In this document: positions 32,401 through 42,437 of the stretch, piece by piece
Layout of the letters: the number at the start of each line of letters is the position of its first letter
Numbering within the stretch: the first letter of the stretch is position 1
NCBI GenBank assembly: GCA_032718475.1
Contig: JAUCBJ010007613.1
Location: 1 to 64,000 of the forward strand
Direction: 5' to 3'
DNA from: Nemertoderma westbladi
Lineage: Eukaryota; Xenacoelomorpha; Nemertodermatida; Nemertodermatidae
Length of the DNA stretch: 64,000 bases
The notes under the pieces: generated by a model
What the model was told of the DNA's origin: nothing
The model's input: only the letters and a program-made list of their open reading frames with translations
The model's database searches: none
Program-made: the position numbers and the translations under genes

Positions 32401-34600
32401 CTTGCGCATGAGATACTTCAGACCTAACAGGTTGACACATTGTTACTGAGGGTGGTGGTATACCTCTTTGTGTGTTTACTAATTTATCGCGCTCTAGCGC
32501 GATACTTTGCTGCACTTCTTGCAACTCTAGCCTACTTTCCCTTACTGTGCCCTTGAACTGCTGGACAGTCTCCTGCATCTGTCCGAGCAGGATATCCATC
32601 CCCCGCCGTCCCTCGTCCACCCATTCGACCGCCGAAGCGGGAGTCGCCAACGTTGTAGCGGGCGGACGATGGACAACGGGTGACAAATTATGAATATTGC
32701 GCTCGGGACCCAGGACCTGAACTGTCTCTGGGGCAGTTCTACGGGGCACAGGTAGCTTAGTGCTATGCAGAGGGAATTTAGAGGTAGTCTCAGGGAGCAC
32801 AGGTGTGTCTATCACCGAAGGGGTGATTTCAAGAACAGGCCTAATTATTTCAGGCTCATCTACTATAGTAGGGAGTCTTTCTATTTTAATTATTTGGTCT
32901 GTGGGCTCTGTACTACCTAAGTTGGTGTTATTTAGTTGCCTTCTAACAGCTGGAGGCAAATCAGGCAATTTCTGACGGTGGAATGTTCTTTTACGTCTGC
33001 TTAGACGAGATCTATTTCCTTTGCCTTCAGTATCGGTGGTATCGCCTTCCTCCGATGATGTATATCCCTGTCTTTTGGGAGTAGATCGATCCATCATCTG
33101 CATATTGCTAGCCGTTAACTGTTTATTTATGCAGTCTTGATTCTCCTGAATGTTTTCCAATTCTAACTGGGTGGTTTCTTCAGTCGCTCTCCGTTCTGCT
33201 TCTGCCACTGCCTCTGCCGCCTTTCTTTCAGCTGCTGCTTCTGCCAAGGTCGCCTTTGCTTCTGCCGCTGCCTCTGCCGCCTTTGCCTCTGCCGCTGCCT
33301 CTGCCGCCTTTGCCTCTGCCGCTGCCGCTTTTGCCTCTGCCGCTGCCGCTGCCGCTTTTGCCTCTGCTGCTGCCTCTGCCGCTGCCACTTTTCTTTCTGC
33401 TTCTGCAGCTACCACTGCTGCTTTCTTTCTGTCTTCTATACGTTTTTTCTTTACTTGTTCTTCTTGGACTCGTGTCAGGCGGAGTTGTTCATCAAATTTA
33501 GCCTGATTCGCAGCCCTCATTTCCACATCGATGGCATCCAACACAAGCTTGGTTCCTTCGCTATTAGGGCTAAGTCCCTCTAACCTTCTCCTCAACTCGT
33601 CATCACCTAAAAAACGTTGATAGTCTGACAGATAGATGTCAATGGCATCCCTCTTATGCGGTTTCTCTGCCGTCGCTTCACTTTCCACTTGGGAAAAAGT
33701 AGCGTCTGTTGATTCTCCATGGGTTGAGCGCTCCTCCAGCTGAGCTTTCCACTGAGCTGTTCCTTGAACCTGGAGACTTACCCTTTGAAACCAAGTCTTT
33801 ACGGCAACTTGCAACGACGTGTCTTGTCTTCGTTTAGAAGCCTCCTCAAAGGCCGATAATATTAGCCTGATTCGTAGAATTCTTTCTCTAACTTGATAAA
33901 GCAGCGATCCCTGCTCTTGAGGTCCTTGAGGTTGTTGAAACAGTTGTTCTTTTACTCGCTCCATAGAGCTGAAGAATCCCTGTGCGTATCCGGCTGCGGA
34001 CCTCTTCCACACAGCTGGATCGATGGTTTCCTTGGCTACTCCCATCCGGTGTATGTCTTCCCAGGCAGCTTCTGATAAATCAAACGGGAGTCCGGGTCCG
34101 GGAAAGTTCCATTGCGACTCGACAATGGACTTCAGTTCTTCACTCGTGTATCCCGCGTAACTATCTCTAGTTGACCGTTGACTTCTCGCCCAATCGATCT
34201 GGTGTTCTTCCACCGCGATCAATAACCTAGTGAGTACGGCTGCAGGAAGGATGAGAAGGGGATCCGTATAAACCGCATCCGTCATCTCTGCTCCGCGCTC
34301 GGGTGTCAGCTCTACAGTATCCTCACTACTGGAGCTGCTGGGCCGCTGAGGAATAAGTTCTTGACTCGCGGGTTGTTGCTGTTCCGCTGCTTCTTGGTCC
34401 CGCTTGACCTGAGCTCGGGTGCCTATGATAGACCTACGATGTTGGACTAGCCTAGGTTCTGTTATTACTACTGGAGGGATGACCTTCCTCACAGTGGGAG
34501 GTGAACTGAACTTACGACTAGAGGGTTCTACACCTCTATCTGAGTCGCAGATAGTTACATCTAATAGACTGTCTGACAGGTTCTGCTTAGTATCAGACAT
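26435..34600 (-). CDS. Element E Gag-Pol polyprotein (2721 aa, intact)
   Basis: One continuous frame. Order by approximate residue: N-terminal gag part; Ala/Glu/Lys coiled coil with repeated AEAKAA units (390-470); BEL/Pao capsid-like region (DUF1759 type, 810-970; VKFNGDEMKWLPFNEYY); three zinc-binding motifs (1090-1152, including CYNCLRQGHQRRTC); aspartic protease with NALLDSGSTGTF (about 1264); reverse transcriptase with FASDIEGMF (about 1680) and YMDD (about 1763); RNase H with VFGDASDMG (about 1938); integrase HHCC zinc part (2318-2356); and a D-D-E core with GVDLFGP (about 2390), RSDKGTNF (about 2453) and GGSWERLI (about 2499). The Pao-type C-terminal region ends at about 2670. All catalytic motifs are present. 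Gag and Pol are fused in one frame, so the ratio control usual in retroviruses is not seen. Confidence 0.92.
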   Translation of the reverse strand: MSDTKQNLSDSLLDVTICDSDRGVEPSSRKFSSPPTVRKVIPPVVITEPRLVQHRRSIIGTRAQVKRDQEAAEQQQPASQELIPQRPSSSSSEDTVELTPERGAEMTDAVYTDPLLILPAAVLTRLLIAVEEHQIDWARSQRSTRDSYAGYTSEELKSIVESQWNFPGPGLPFDLSEAAWEDIHRMGVAKETIDPAVWKRSAAGYAQGFFSSMERVKEQLFQQPQGPQEQGSLLYQVRERILRIRLILSAFEEASKRRQDTSLQVAVKTWFQRVSLQVQGTAQWKAQLEERSTHGESTDATFSQVESEATAEKPHKRDAIDIYLSDYQRFLGDDELRRRLEGLSPNSEGTKLVLDAIDVEMRAANQAKFDEQLRLTRVQEEQVKKKRIEDRKKAAVVAAEAERKVAAAEAAAEAKAAAAAAEAKAAAAEAKAAEAAAEAKAAEAAAEAKATLAEAAAERKAAEAVAEAERRATEETTQLELENIQENQDCINKQLTASNMQMMDRSTPKRQGYTSSEEGDTTDTEGKGNRSRLSRRKRTFHRQKLPDLPPAVRRQLNNTNLGSTEPTDQIIKIERLPTIVDEPEIIRPVLEITPSVIDTPVLPETTSKFPLHSTKLPVPRRTAPETVQVLGPERNIHNLSPVVHRPPATTLATPASAVEWVDEGRRGMDILLGQMQETVQQFKGTVRESRLELQEVQQSIALERDKLVNTQRGIPPPSVTMCQPVRSEVSHAQGVEPTRIYTASEVETPIVNPIKGNYRPVDNDIPYRTDHNPRNLYTDNSILNNTMAQESFTRQMARTEARQAVKVGEIVKFNGDEMKWLPFNEYYKDNIQNSVLSNGEKLRYLIECLEGSPKLMALKFIGHPDGLRQVWDTLNIRYGNRNNIAGYLYAKLVAPRKFISSGIIEFSDEIQEICRQLDWLGKSHEYQNTMVIRAVASTLPKGGVGTRWDKKVLYMMEQQRRDPTMADLMSFLDGEVKLQLLKLSREKTPENKVSEKPVSRRKVTPVCYTDDGESQTSQGEDSGKDTDRSYYVNKIPKDQVSKFKSRTNDRREQVRKTPPTSPKRIQVRKPEEKASVHNVTQNKVSNIKPKCALCDGTHHLNRCDEFLKKSLTERREVMWDKRLCYNCLRQGHQRRTCFSDIRCAKCGAKHHILLHAEFDRNSPNQVSDSELHVQFSDVNDTDQSEMEGFYTDEFSDENESCYMINTAVYRALTYEKDTENDFTLTTSERQPSWKEPSSNVGIREFPVVQVRVHGPKRSYIVNALLDSGSTGTFIDKELAENIFAGQPKFQTKLNMSGIMQVWKSTITADYYVGALSTPQDELGEHSIRSVKMVAIKNFATTQADLYDWDEDESIQHLNIPRFQTDYPGVQILIGQNAHEALETLEKRPAQPQPLQTYAVRTSVGWYFTGPSRRTLRERLPQERVYQVSEWEDDASEGDDSTEGIPYSSDNDDVHQLFDEENTIDLLKENEAWQNQVNLCQLLYPSEREAYNDELNDVIERHNAKIRDEHAVRFFTQEAVEPNSYDKALSVEEERAKQIQETTTCFLKDQGRYEVGLPFHKKEPKLINNRPLAEKRIAQLHRRLTANSSAKAMYQTQLEKFINKGYAERVPEETPVTERTYYLTHHYVPKPGKPNEVRVVFDGSALYMGQSLNSELLPGPNLLQSLLGILLRLRQYSIAFASDIEGMFLQVKVLDRDRDSLRFLWWPEGDLNQKPVEYWMTIQAFGIISSPSNACSVVRTTAEDNREAFSKEEIDNIKRDIYMDDNLKSLPSIEEAIEVAKGTVECLKRGGFRLTKFTSNSREFLESIPAEDRGAKDLDLIKDDLPETKTLGLKWDTGRDILFFQLKQRDNPVRTKRICLSILSTYFDPLGFISPVILIARSLVQQMWLENHSWDDPLKGELLKKWMKWEDSLPAIEDFIISRSYFGHVLPTYSYQLHVFGDASDMGIGIVAYLRVETPDGIKVALVTSKALINNKLKVPRAELKAALYATAIGRNVTEQIDYPLEKTVYWTDALLMLEYITNEVCQFSVFVTNRVAIILSRTTMDQWRHCPGTINPADIASRGATPKELVNTPEWLGGPDFLYREEEEWPPHLTTAEIRQAKGVEKVKPKTRASKSKLFKPAVDLSVLFTSGEDALDQKPTATTKEALEIRDKDWKSGIPDISQGLSPLLQRAIRHYSSWNRLCKAVTYLKRCFHHRYSGTKTNSDDAPSTSARVHVVKDLPKYKISDRFLKEKISYQEHDETNKQMLRLLQCYEDSDKYFLLLRNPQMRLRDRFSSTMIDGLIRVGGRLTNAPLSFDTKFPILIRNLDIQIKIIVDVHSKLYHAGRERVLSEIRTRYYFYKPRRALNQVLRNCIPCRKAFSRPLTQREAELPRERVSFYEPPFTNTGVDLFGPIEVYRARTIVKRWCVIFVCMTCRAIHLDMVNDLSTNSFVLSLRRQIARFGTSNTMRSDKGTNFIGANNEIQAYVKDWNKRQVDDQLRITASSWTFNAADAPWWGGSWERLIRSVKTAFHFIVPCRAYLTDELLRTLMEEIAAYLNERPLMPVSSNPDSLEALTPAHFLLKKPVAMLPRSEITDGDEYCRRTWQLMQLLSRRFADHFEKHYLPTLQLRTKWFAQQENVSAGDMVLIVDPDLPRKRWQTGRIIETYISSDGLVRSVELVVMRRNFKKPGIVFETQQLNRPVGRLCLLERDRELSGNYGRQETLPTTTSLIQPTSRDSPT
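33190..33420 (-). repeat. Ala-rich coding repeat in element E gag
   Basis: Repeated codon blocks for A-E-A-K-A-A and A-A-E-A (TCTGCCGCTGCC on the plus strand) give a long helical or coiled-coil segment. They also open false plus-strand frames. Confidence 0.8.
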
Positions 34601-36772
34601 ATTTGTGAGTACAGTTGAATGCCTACTGCTATATTACAGTCTAAGCAAGTCTAGTAATTCAGTATTAACTGCTAGCCTAGTAATTAATTACCGATACTGT
34701 TACTCAGTGTAGCGTGATATATATAATATATTAAATACCGGTATGCTTATAGTATATATAAGTATTATTACAGACTAGGTTTATCACAGAATACCGGTAT
34801 AATTTTAGCACAAATATATATAAATATATAATAGGCCTATCGGGAATACCGGTATACAGCTTACAGTTTGTAGTATATATAATTCTGGACTAGAATTAAT
34901 TACAAGTACCGGTATAATTTCAGCCTAAATTTATAGAAATAAAGATAATAGGCCTATCGTAAATACCGGTATATCAATTATTTTAAATAATTGAATTTCT
35001 GAATTTTAGGGTTACTTGGTTACTTTACTTAGTTTATTACTGTTATTTGAGCAGTAATTCAACTGATATTGAGACCTAATGGTTTTATGGTAGGCCTACT
35101 ATTTATAAATCGTTAGATTTGATTTATAGTATATATATACCCGTTTTAATGGGTTTAGTCAATGTTTGAAATAAATGTTATTATTTCTGGGGAGTAATCA
35201 CTACACAAAGCGGTGCGCTTTCAGTGAAGTGTTACTTATAGGACACTAAAACAAATAATTCTAATTTACCTAAGTTACTTAATACTACAAATTACGTACA
35301 ATTCGGGTGAGATTACAATCTCTAAATAAACATAAAAATTTACAAAACACAAAATACGAATTTTTAGGGTAATTTTACAAGAAGTCTACAAACCAGCCTA
35401 ACAAAGGGTTAGAATTCTGGTTATTACAACGGACAGGGTAATGCGGTATTTGAAATAATAAGTAGTAGTAAATACACTGCGTTGTCCAGATAGGAAAATA
35501 CCACCGCCTGACGACCTATAGCCGTATCGCTATAGGTTCTACGTTATGTATCACGGAGTGTTCCTACCTTGAAGTTAATAGAGCTAATCGAACGTGCCTA
35601 TCAACCACTTTACAACACAAATATAATGCCTACACTAATTACTTCGGAAAGTACTGTACACTAAACCCTAAATTAGGTACGAGTACTTGTACAACAGATA
35701 ATCAGTAGTTAAATATACTTGAACAGCTAAAAGAACCACGGCATCTGCTGGAGTGACCGATGCACAAAATCACCAGTCTTTACCTACGCCGAGCAGCCCG
35801 TGTAGTACCGGGGTTAATTTAACTATAGCGGTATGTATAACAAACACAATTACTGTAGGAACAAACTTGGGGAATGAATGTTGCGGATAATCGCATAAAC
35901 TCTGAATAATAAATATTACGCTACGCGTACAAACTACTCAAACAAAATACAGACCGAACACTGACAGACTACTATCAAGCCTAAACAAACTACGGTATAT
36001 GCAGACTCCGAAATGATTAGGGAGTATGCGCTCTAACCCAGTAGTGCGACTTATTCTTTAGTTGGGGGTTTACCTTACAGCGTTCGCTGCCCCTACTTCC
36101 TAACCGTACTTAATCAGACAAATGATCTACACACACTGCAATCCGTTCAGACCTAATAACAGCCAGACAACTATCCAGCCTACAAATTATCTAAATAAAA
36201 TTATACGCTACCCGTACAGACTTACACAAACAAAGTACAGACTAAACGATGGCAGACTACTCTCAAGCCTAAATAAACTACAGGACATGCAGACTCCGAA
36301 ATGATTAGGGAGTATGCGTTCTAACCCAGTAGTACGACTTATTCTTTAATTGGGGGTTTACCTTACAGCATTCGCTGCCCCTACTGCCTAATCGTACTTA
36401 ATCGGACAGGTGATCTACACACACTGCAATTCGTTCGGACTTAACAGCAATCAGACAACAGCTCAGCCTACAAATCGTCTGTACAATCTGATCAGGTTTA
36501 CACGCCTTCTGTTCAATACTGGCCTACAAATAAATAAAACTTGACAGAAATAAGTAAACCATATAAAGGAATAAGGGGTGATCAATCCCTAATCCCTTAA
36601 ACAGCCTACCGGTATGCAACAATCAAATCGAATAATACTAGTGTACTTATACGGAAGTACCGGTTGGGACAGCTAGGCCTACGGACCTACAGAATGTACC
36701 GGTTCAGGTTTACCGGTTGACCGGTACTTTCAACTTTATTGCTTACTGCAATAAAGAAGCTATATCCTTTAA
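34601..36772 (-). other. Element E 5' leader
   Basis: About 2.2 kb between the 5' LTR and the Gag-Pol ATG. The part near the ATG repeats ATACCGGTAT and TAGGCCTAT palindromes at spacings of about 55-65 bases (34735-34975). A 288-bp tandem duplication sits at about 35918-36490. No primer binding site could be assigned next to the LTR. Confidence 0.5.
35918..36490. repeat. 288-bp tandem duplication in the element E leader
   Basis: GCAGACTCCGAAATGATTAG begins at 36001 and again at 36289. The two copies align through ACACACACTGCAAT and CAGCCTACAAAT with scattered differences, so the duplication is older than the insertion. Confidence 0.8.
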
Positions 36773-37990
36773 TGTTCGCGCTTTCAGACCTTTGGCAGTT
36801 TAACCCGCCAAATTAAGATGTCTTCTAGATATTAAATCGCTTTTTAGCCTATGACAAGTATTTGATTCACTACACTAGTCGAAACCAATCTGTGCGCGAC
36901 CATTCACCCGCTGGATATTCCCGGGAGATTGGGTTCGACGGTTTAATTTTATTGCTATGTAAGCCTAATGTATTATTCGACTGACAGTATTATATAATCT
37001 CTGACAATATTATTCACCTTCGGTAATATTAACAGTTCCTTTAGGACGTGGCGCTTTATCTATATAAACAGAGTTATGACTTAAACTACTCACAACGATA
37101 TGGCTTAATTATAATTCACATATATGGCGCATTCTTTAGGAATTGCTTCTTTAACAGACTCACTCATACACAATGCTGCACAATACTGCACACTAATCTG
37201 CCAATCTTCACTGATTTTAGTCACATATAAAAGGAACACAGACTGACTCATGTAGGGTCTATCAAATAACATTAGATTCAATTCAAACCACTTTAACATA
37301 AGTCACAATCGTTATTGGTAACCTTTCTCTCTTACCTTCGGTATATCAAGAATATTGGGTTTCGGGGTTATTTCTCGTTATTCCAATATAATAATTCATC
37401 AACCAATATAATGAATAACCGACAACAAATAGCAGTATACAGTATCGATTGAGCAAGTAAATTTTAGCAGTTTCAGCAGTTATTAAAAGCCGTATGTCAG
37501 CAGGTATTATGCAGCAGTGATTACTGCAGTGCCGCAGTTAAAGGATATATGTCCTTATAATTAAACCTACTAGTGTTGAGCTAAAAAGCAGAAAGCACAA
37601 AACACTAAAAAGCCGTTCTTTCGTGGCTTTGAAAAACTCGTGACTACTGCTCTGTACGAGGATACCAACTCCCTTATTCCACGAAGCTCCCGTTCAACAC
37701 AGAGAAAGAGCAGTGAGATAGGAAAATTTCAGTTCAGTAGCTCTGTGATAGGTCAAAATCAAGGCTAACTCAAATTCTATTGGGAGATACAAAAACAAGG
37801 CTATGACGCAACCTCCCTAGGCTTGTTGGCCGATTAAACAGAGCCCAGATGCCTGCGTACAGCAAATCAGCCAATAAGCTGGTAACTTGCACTATTTTTA
37901 GCTATAGATCACTTTGAGAGTATTCTTAGCGACTGGGGGGGAACTGGCCAACAAGGCAAACGAATCAGTTATCCCACAAAAGCTTTTACA
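36773..37990 (-). repeat. Element E 5' LTR
   Basis: TGTTCGCG at 36773 to CTTTTACA at 37990 on the plus strand. Followed by the ATCGG duplication at 37991-37995. Confidence 0.92.
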
Positions 37991-38505
37991 ATCGGTTCAG
38001 GATGCTGCTCATTCAGTCGATCGGGAATCGCTACGTCTTGCTTATTCATGCATTCACCGCATTTGTAGAACAACTTATATACGCTGAAAACCTTTGGCAT
38101 CTCCTGATCCTCGCCTCGAGTCCTCCGGTAAAGGTGCATTCCATCAAATTGATCCCGGACTGCAGGTAGCGGTTCGTCATATCGTAAATACATGTTCATA
38201 TGGTTCAGACGGGCGATTTCTTCGCCGGGGTTTGCGCTAATGTCGCATACATCAAGGGCAAAGTTGTAGGAATAACAAGTGCAATACTCTTTCCGTAGAA
38301 CCTTCATGCAGTCTCCCAACGCTCGTATCCGTTCCCTCCTCAACTCCTTCTCATACGTGGGGTGATACTTCCCATTCAACTCCATCACCGATCTCCCGTG
38401 GTAATAAACATTCGAATCCTTACACCCGGGTTGGGCGAACGGTAGTTCCTCCTCCTCTCTGGCGGTGAATCCTCTCCTCGGTTGCGCTCGAATTTCCTTC
38501 TCCAT
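37991..38505 (-). pseudogene. Element D accessory ORF, part upstream of the element E insertion
   Basis: From ATG at 38505, 171 codons run into the element E insertion after DRLNEQHPEP. Features: basic N-terminus (AQPRRGFTAREEEE), Cys pairs YCTCYSYNFALDVC and YKCGECMN, and no hydrophobic segment. It lies downstream of integrase. The rest is at 22144-21720. I do not recognise the family. The cysteines suggest metal binding, but this is only a guess. Confidence 0.5.
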
Positions 38506-39261
38506 TATTTCCGCATATATCTACATATATCCAATAGTCCGTTACGCAAACCAATTACACTGTGGGTAAATCAGTTAGATGGTGCGGAGGGAGAAACTTC
38601 CCAAGCTAGACCGGCCGCCTTCCAGCAGTTCAGGTTCGGCTTTCTAGATCCCGTCTCATTCCTAGCTACCTTCTAACCTATTCCCATGCATAGCACAAAA
38701 ACTTCGGAATAAACTGGCCGTGACCAACTCACTTTTTGATGCCCAAGCTACTCCCCAATACACTAGACTACAGTAGTTAGAAAGGACAATAGTTTCGGCG
38801 CTCGACTATACCAAACCCACAGGTTTGATAATCGAACACCTCACTTCACTGCAAACAACTGAGTGGGGTCTGTGTACGCCTCTGGTGCTACTAACCTTTA
38901 GCACCTTGGTTGTTGTACTGTTGGCACCAATCTGTGGAAGTTACTGAACTCAATTTACACTTCTACATAATATAGCCGTCACCATGGTGTCTAGATACTA
39001 TTTTCCAGGCTTCACGACTTTCAAATTACTGTACATCTATAGACGAATTCTAGAACGCGTCTATATGCAGCGTTTGGAATTGTCTCGGGTTCACTTCTAA
39101 TTTTTAAAAAATTTTAATTTTCCAAACATTTTATGAAAATAAAATTTTGTTTTGATACCCACCAGACAAATTCTCAAAACAAATCACCACAAACCCGCTC
39201 CTATGCATTTCTCAGTATTTGCATACGAGGAAAGCATACAAAGTGAATTTGCGTTACAACA
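38506..39261 (-). other. Element D spacer between pol and the accessory ORF
   Basis: No supported gene. Holds one imperfect palindrome CCAAACCCACAGGTTTG at 38811-38827, flanked by further complementary bases (TCGACTAT/ATAATCGA). Confidence 0.4.
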
Positions 39262-39660
39262 CTAATTTTGGTTTGAGGCAGAAGACAAATTATAGTCTCC
39301 TGTCTCGATGCGTGTCTCCTCTAATAACACAATATCTTGGACTGGTCTGTCCAAGGTGTGTAAACCATTAGTTTTACACTTCTTTTGGTTCGGACACTTG
39401 CACCTTATTTTTAAAGTGACGGTGCTCACTATATTTTGTACGTCCGGGTGTATGTGCAAGATGACTCCGGTCTCCCAATATTTTCTCTTGACAACTGGTT
39501 TGGTTATTAATACGTAGTCTCCTCTTTGGAGGCTTCGAAATGTTTTGTACCACTTGGATCTGGTGGATATTGTGGGAAGATAATATTCCCGCCATTATTC
39601 CCAGAATGTGTACGCAACGAATTGAGTTATTTTCCAGCTCTTTCGACTATATAGGTCGGC
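39262..39660 (-). pseudogene. Element D integrase C-terminal remnant
   Basis: Spread over two frames: SRKSWKITQFVAYTFWE, then SKWYKTFRSLQRGDYVLITK (read across a frameshift near 39595), then WETGVILHIHPDVQNIVSTV. This matches the Pao-type integrase tail seen in elements A and E. Confidence 0.6.
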
Positions 39661-40839
39661 ACTAATGGGTTCTGATGCCGGCACAAGAAACTGTTCCAAT
39701 ACTCTGGCGTTCACGCTCTTGCAAACCAGACAGGCGTCGTACATAGTACCTACTGCCCTGCTTGGCTGCAATAGAATGAATCGCTGTCTCACTGCCGACA
39801 AACAGTGTAACTTTCCCGCGTGATGCAACCTCTTATGTATATCCCATAGAATCGCTCTTTGCAATTCTATTGGGTGACTAGGGATTATCACTGGGAACCT
39901 AAACTGTGAGTCTATGTCGACAGTCTGGATTCTCGATCTATGACAAATCAAACCCTTATGGATTAATGGGCTCCATTTTCTAAGGGGTTTATAGAGAACT
40001 GGTCGTTGAGCCGATAACAGATAGAATTCTTTCGGGAATGCACACATTTGATAATGCTTCAAATGCTTTAATTCCGCTTGATGAATCTCACCCTCTGTCA
40101 GAGGTTGTTTCAATTTCTGAATTTGCTCACTATTAGTGCTCGTTTGTTCTCCTAAATGTTCCGAATGTTTTAAACAAAGGTACAAAACGTATCGGCTTAA
40201 CCACGCAGTTCTTTTACAAATTGTCAGCCAAGAGGCGGACGAATTTAGCAATTTGTCATAAATACTACATGGCTCTAATGCCAGCGATGGTTGCCCGCTA
40301 GCTAATGGAAGTTTCGAATCCAAACCCGCAGGTTTGGAAACCGAAGGCTCCATCTTGTCGGTCATTTTCTGTCCGTCACTTACTAATTGTGTCCCTTGTG
40401 TAGTCTGTAAGGGTGGTTTTATGTCATAACTTACCCTTCTGGACCTAGTAGTCACGTAAGTCTTTTGGTCTGACAGGTCTCCAGGCCGCTCCAATGACTC
40501 TTCAGGCCGCTCCAATGACTCTAATTTGGCTTTCGACTTAGACTTGGAGACTTTCTCCACTTTGACTTCTGCATCCATCGGCATCGGATTAGTTACTATC
40601 TTCAGTCGCTCTGGCCAATGCTCCTGTGTCCTCGTTAGAAAATCAGGTCCATCCAACCAAAACTCCTGGGACTCCTCCTGACAGAATTCCGCCGGCATAG
40701 CACCTCTCAAAGTTATGTCGGCCTGGTTTAACACTCCCGGACAATATCTCCATTGTTCCTTCGTCGAGAAGTCGACGATCTGAGTGCATCTGTTGGCCAC
40801 AAATGTCTTTAGTGCAATATTGTCAGCTGCAATATACAC
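39661..40839 (-). pseudogene. Element D RNase H end and integrase zinc domain
   Basis: Has the tail of RNase H (CPGVLNQADITLRGAMP), a variable linker, and the integrase HHCC zinc domain (IHKRLHHAGKLHCLS to CLVCKS). The frame then passes straight into the integrase tail, so the D-D-E core is deleted. The linker holds the palindrome copy at 40320-40337, coding SKPAGLDSK, and a 24-bp duplication at about 40475-40520 (ERPEESLERPGD). Confidence 0.65.
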
Positions 40840-42404
40840 TAATCCAATAAAATAATGTCAATGTCGTGTCTAACTCCTCTATTATCTGCTTTCTTACCTC
40901 AACTGAGACTACTGCCGCCTGCAACTCTGCATGAGGGACAGTCATGTATTTGACCGGCATTGTCTCTGATCTAGAAGTCACAAAGGCCATCTCAAACTTG
41001 TCCTGACTTACCTCTCGGCGAAGGTAGGCTACCATACCAAAGCCGGTGTCACTTGCGTCACTAAATAAGTGCAGCTCTAAATCAGCTGGAAATACCAGCT
41101 GATTCGGAAAGTAGGAGCGGGGTACATCTATATTTTTCAATAGATGTAACTCGGCTTCCCACATTGGCTCGTCCCACTCTAGGTCGGACAACCAAATTTT
41201 CCTCATACATACCCATAACGTAATATTACCGGGCTGATAAAGTTCATCGAATAGTCAAATCGATCAAATAGTCTACTCATTGTCGATAAGCAGATTATCT
41301 TAGTCAAAACTTTGTCCGGGCTACTGGGCTCAAACCGTGTCTGGAACTTGGAAACTGAAACCTGGAACTTGTCTGTGTTCGGATTCCAAGCGAGTCCCAG
41401 TACTCGCGCCATGGGGATGGGTTCTACACCCCATTCTATGTCTCCGATCCCGCGATCTTTCACCGGGAACGACTCTAATAGGGCCTCCGAGTTGGTGGTG
41501 AACTTGGTCAATGGGAAACCCCCTGTAGCCAAGCACTCCTGTAGGTCATGAGCCACTTCTATGGCTTGTCTCGCCACATCCGTACACCAATCCGTCGTCC
41601 ATATAGAAGTTTCTCAGGATGGACTCAATAACGTCTACTGGATACTTACCAATCTGGGCCGTTGCCGTTTTCTTTAGAACAAACAGCGTGCCGTTGGGAC
41701 TATCGCGGGCAGGCACCGAATATCCTGACATACATCTGGTATGTAACCACTGGGCCGGCTAGGTCTTCATTCTCATACCAGAGAAATCTGAGACTATCCT
41801 GGTCCGCCTTGCAGGCTCTTACCTGGTGAAACATCGCCTCGATGTCGCAAGTAAACGCGAATCGCCGCTGTCTAAAGCGTAACAGTATCCCTATTAAGTA
41901 GTTATTTAAGTTGGGACCATCCATCAACTCTGAGTTCAGCGACATACCTCTATAGACTGCTGCGCAGTCATTGACTACTCGGACCTTGTCTGGTTTGTCA
42001 GGGTGAGTCATATAGTGGTGTGGGAGGTAATAAGTCTGGTCCGTCACTAAGTCCAGATCCTCTACCTTCCCAGCAAATCCCTTGGCAAAATAGTTGTTTA
42101 TCTGGGCGCAATACTTCTCCCTAATGTCTGGATTCTTCAGCAACCGAGCCCTTACTCTGTTCAATCTTTTCAAGGCTAAGTTGTAGTTGTTCTCCAACTT
42201 AGGAGGTTGTCGACGCCACAACATTCCAACTTCAAAATGTCCTGTCGGTAGCAGACGTATGGTATCTTCCATCATCTCTAGCGACCGTTTCTCATCAGTG
42301 GACATGGTTAGGTCGTATCCACCGGGTTCCATTGCGTCCCTATCCAGCCATTCGACGGTTTTAGCTCCTGTCTCGAGGTCCTGGCGTATCAGTTCCTTCT
42401 GCAA
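40823..42404 (-). pseudogene. Element D reverse transcriptase and RNase H, in frameshifted pieces
   Basis: Pieces 42404-41700 (RT: TYYLPHHYM, FTCDIEAMFHQV), 41731-41546 (FYMDDGLV active site), 41577-41203 (RT thumb) and 41206-40823 (RNase H: LHLFSDASDTGFG, PHAELQAAV). Frames change near 41715, 41560, 41205 and 40830. Catalytic Asp residues remain, but the gene cannot give one protein. Confidence 0.75.
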
Positions 42405-42437
42405 CTCCTCCTTACTGTATTGGAAAATGTAGATGTC

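Larger units (their letters stand above)
22150..37990 (-). mobile_element. Element E: apparently intact 15.8-kb BEL/Pao retrotransposon (family 2)
   Basis: Two LTRs of 1223 and 1218 bp, 5-bp target duplication ATCGG, a 2.2-kb leader, one uninterrupted Gag-Pol frame of 2721 codons (34600-26435), and a 3.1-kb 3' region with small candidate exons. Along the stretches I compared, the LTRs are the same except for a G-run (12 against 7 G residues), so the insertion is very recent. At 15.8 kb it is much larger than usual BEL/Pao elements (commonly 5-10 kb). It lies in the accessory ORF of element D in the same orientation. Confidence 0.9.

Noticed and set aside
33150-33506. Plus-strand Ala/Ser-rich and Leu/Pro-rich ORFs
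   Set aside because: Shadows of the Ala-codon repeat in element E gag on the opposite strand.
36740-36772. Primer binding site next to the element E 5' LTR
   Set aside because: TTAAAGGATATAGC does not match a tRNA 3' end ending in TGG that I recognise.
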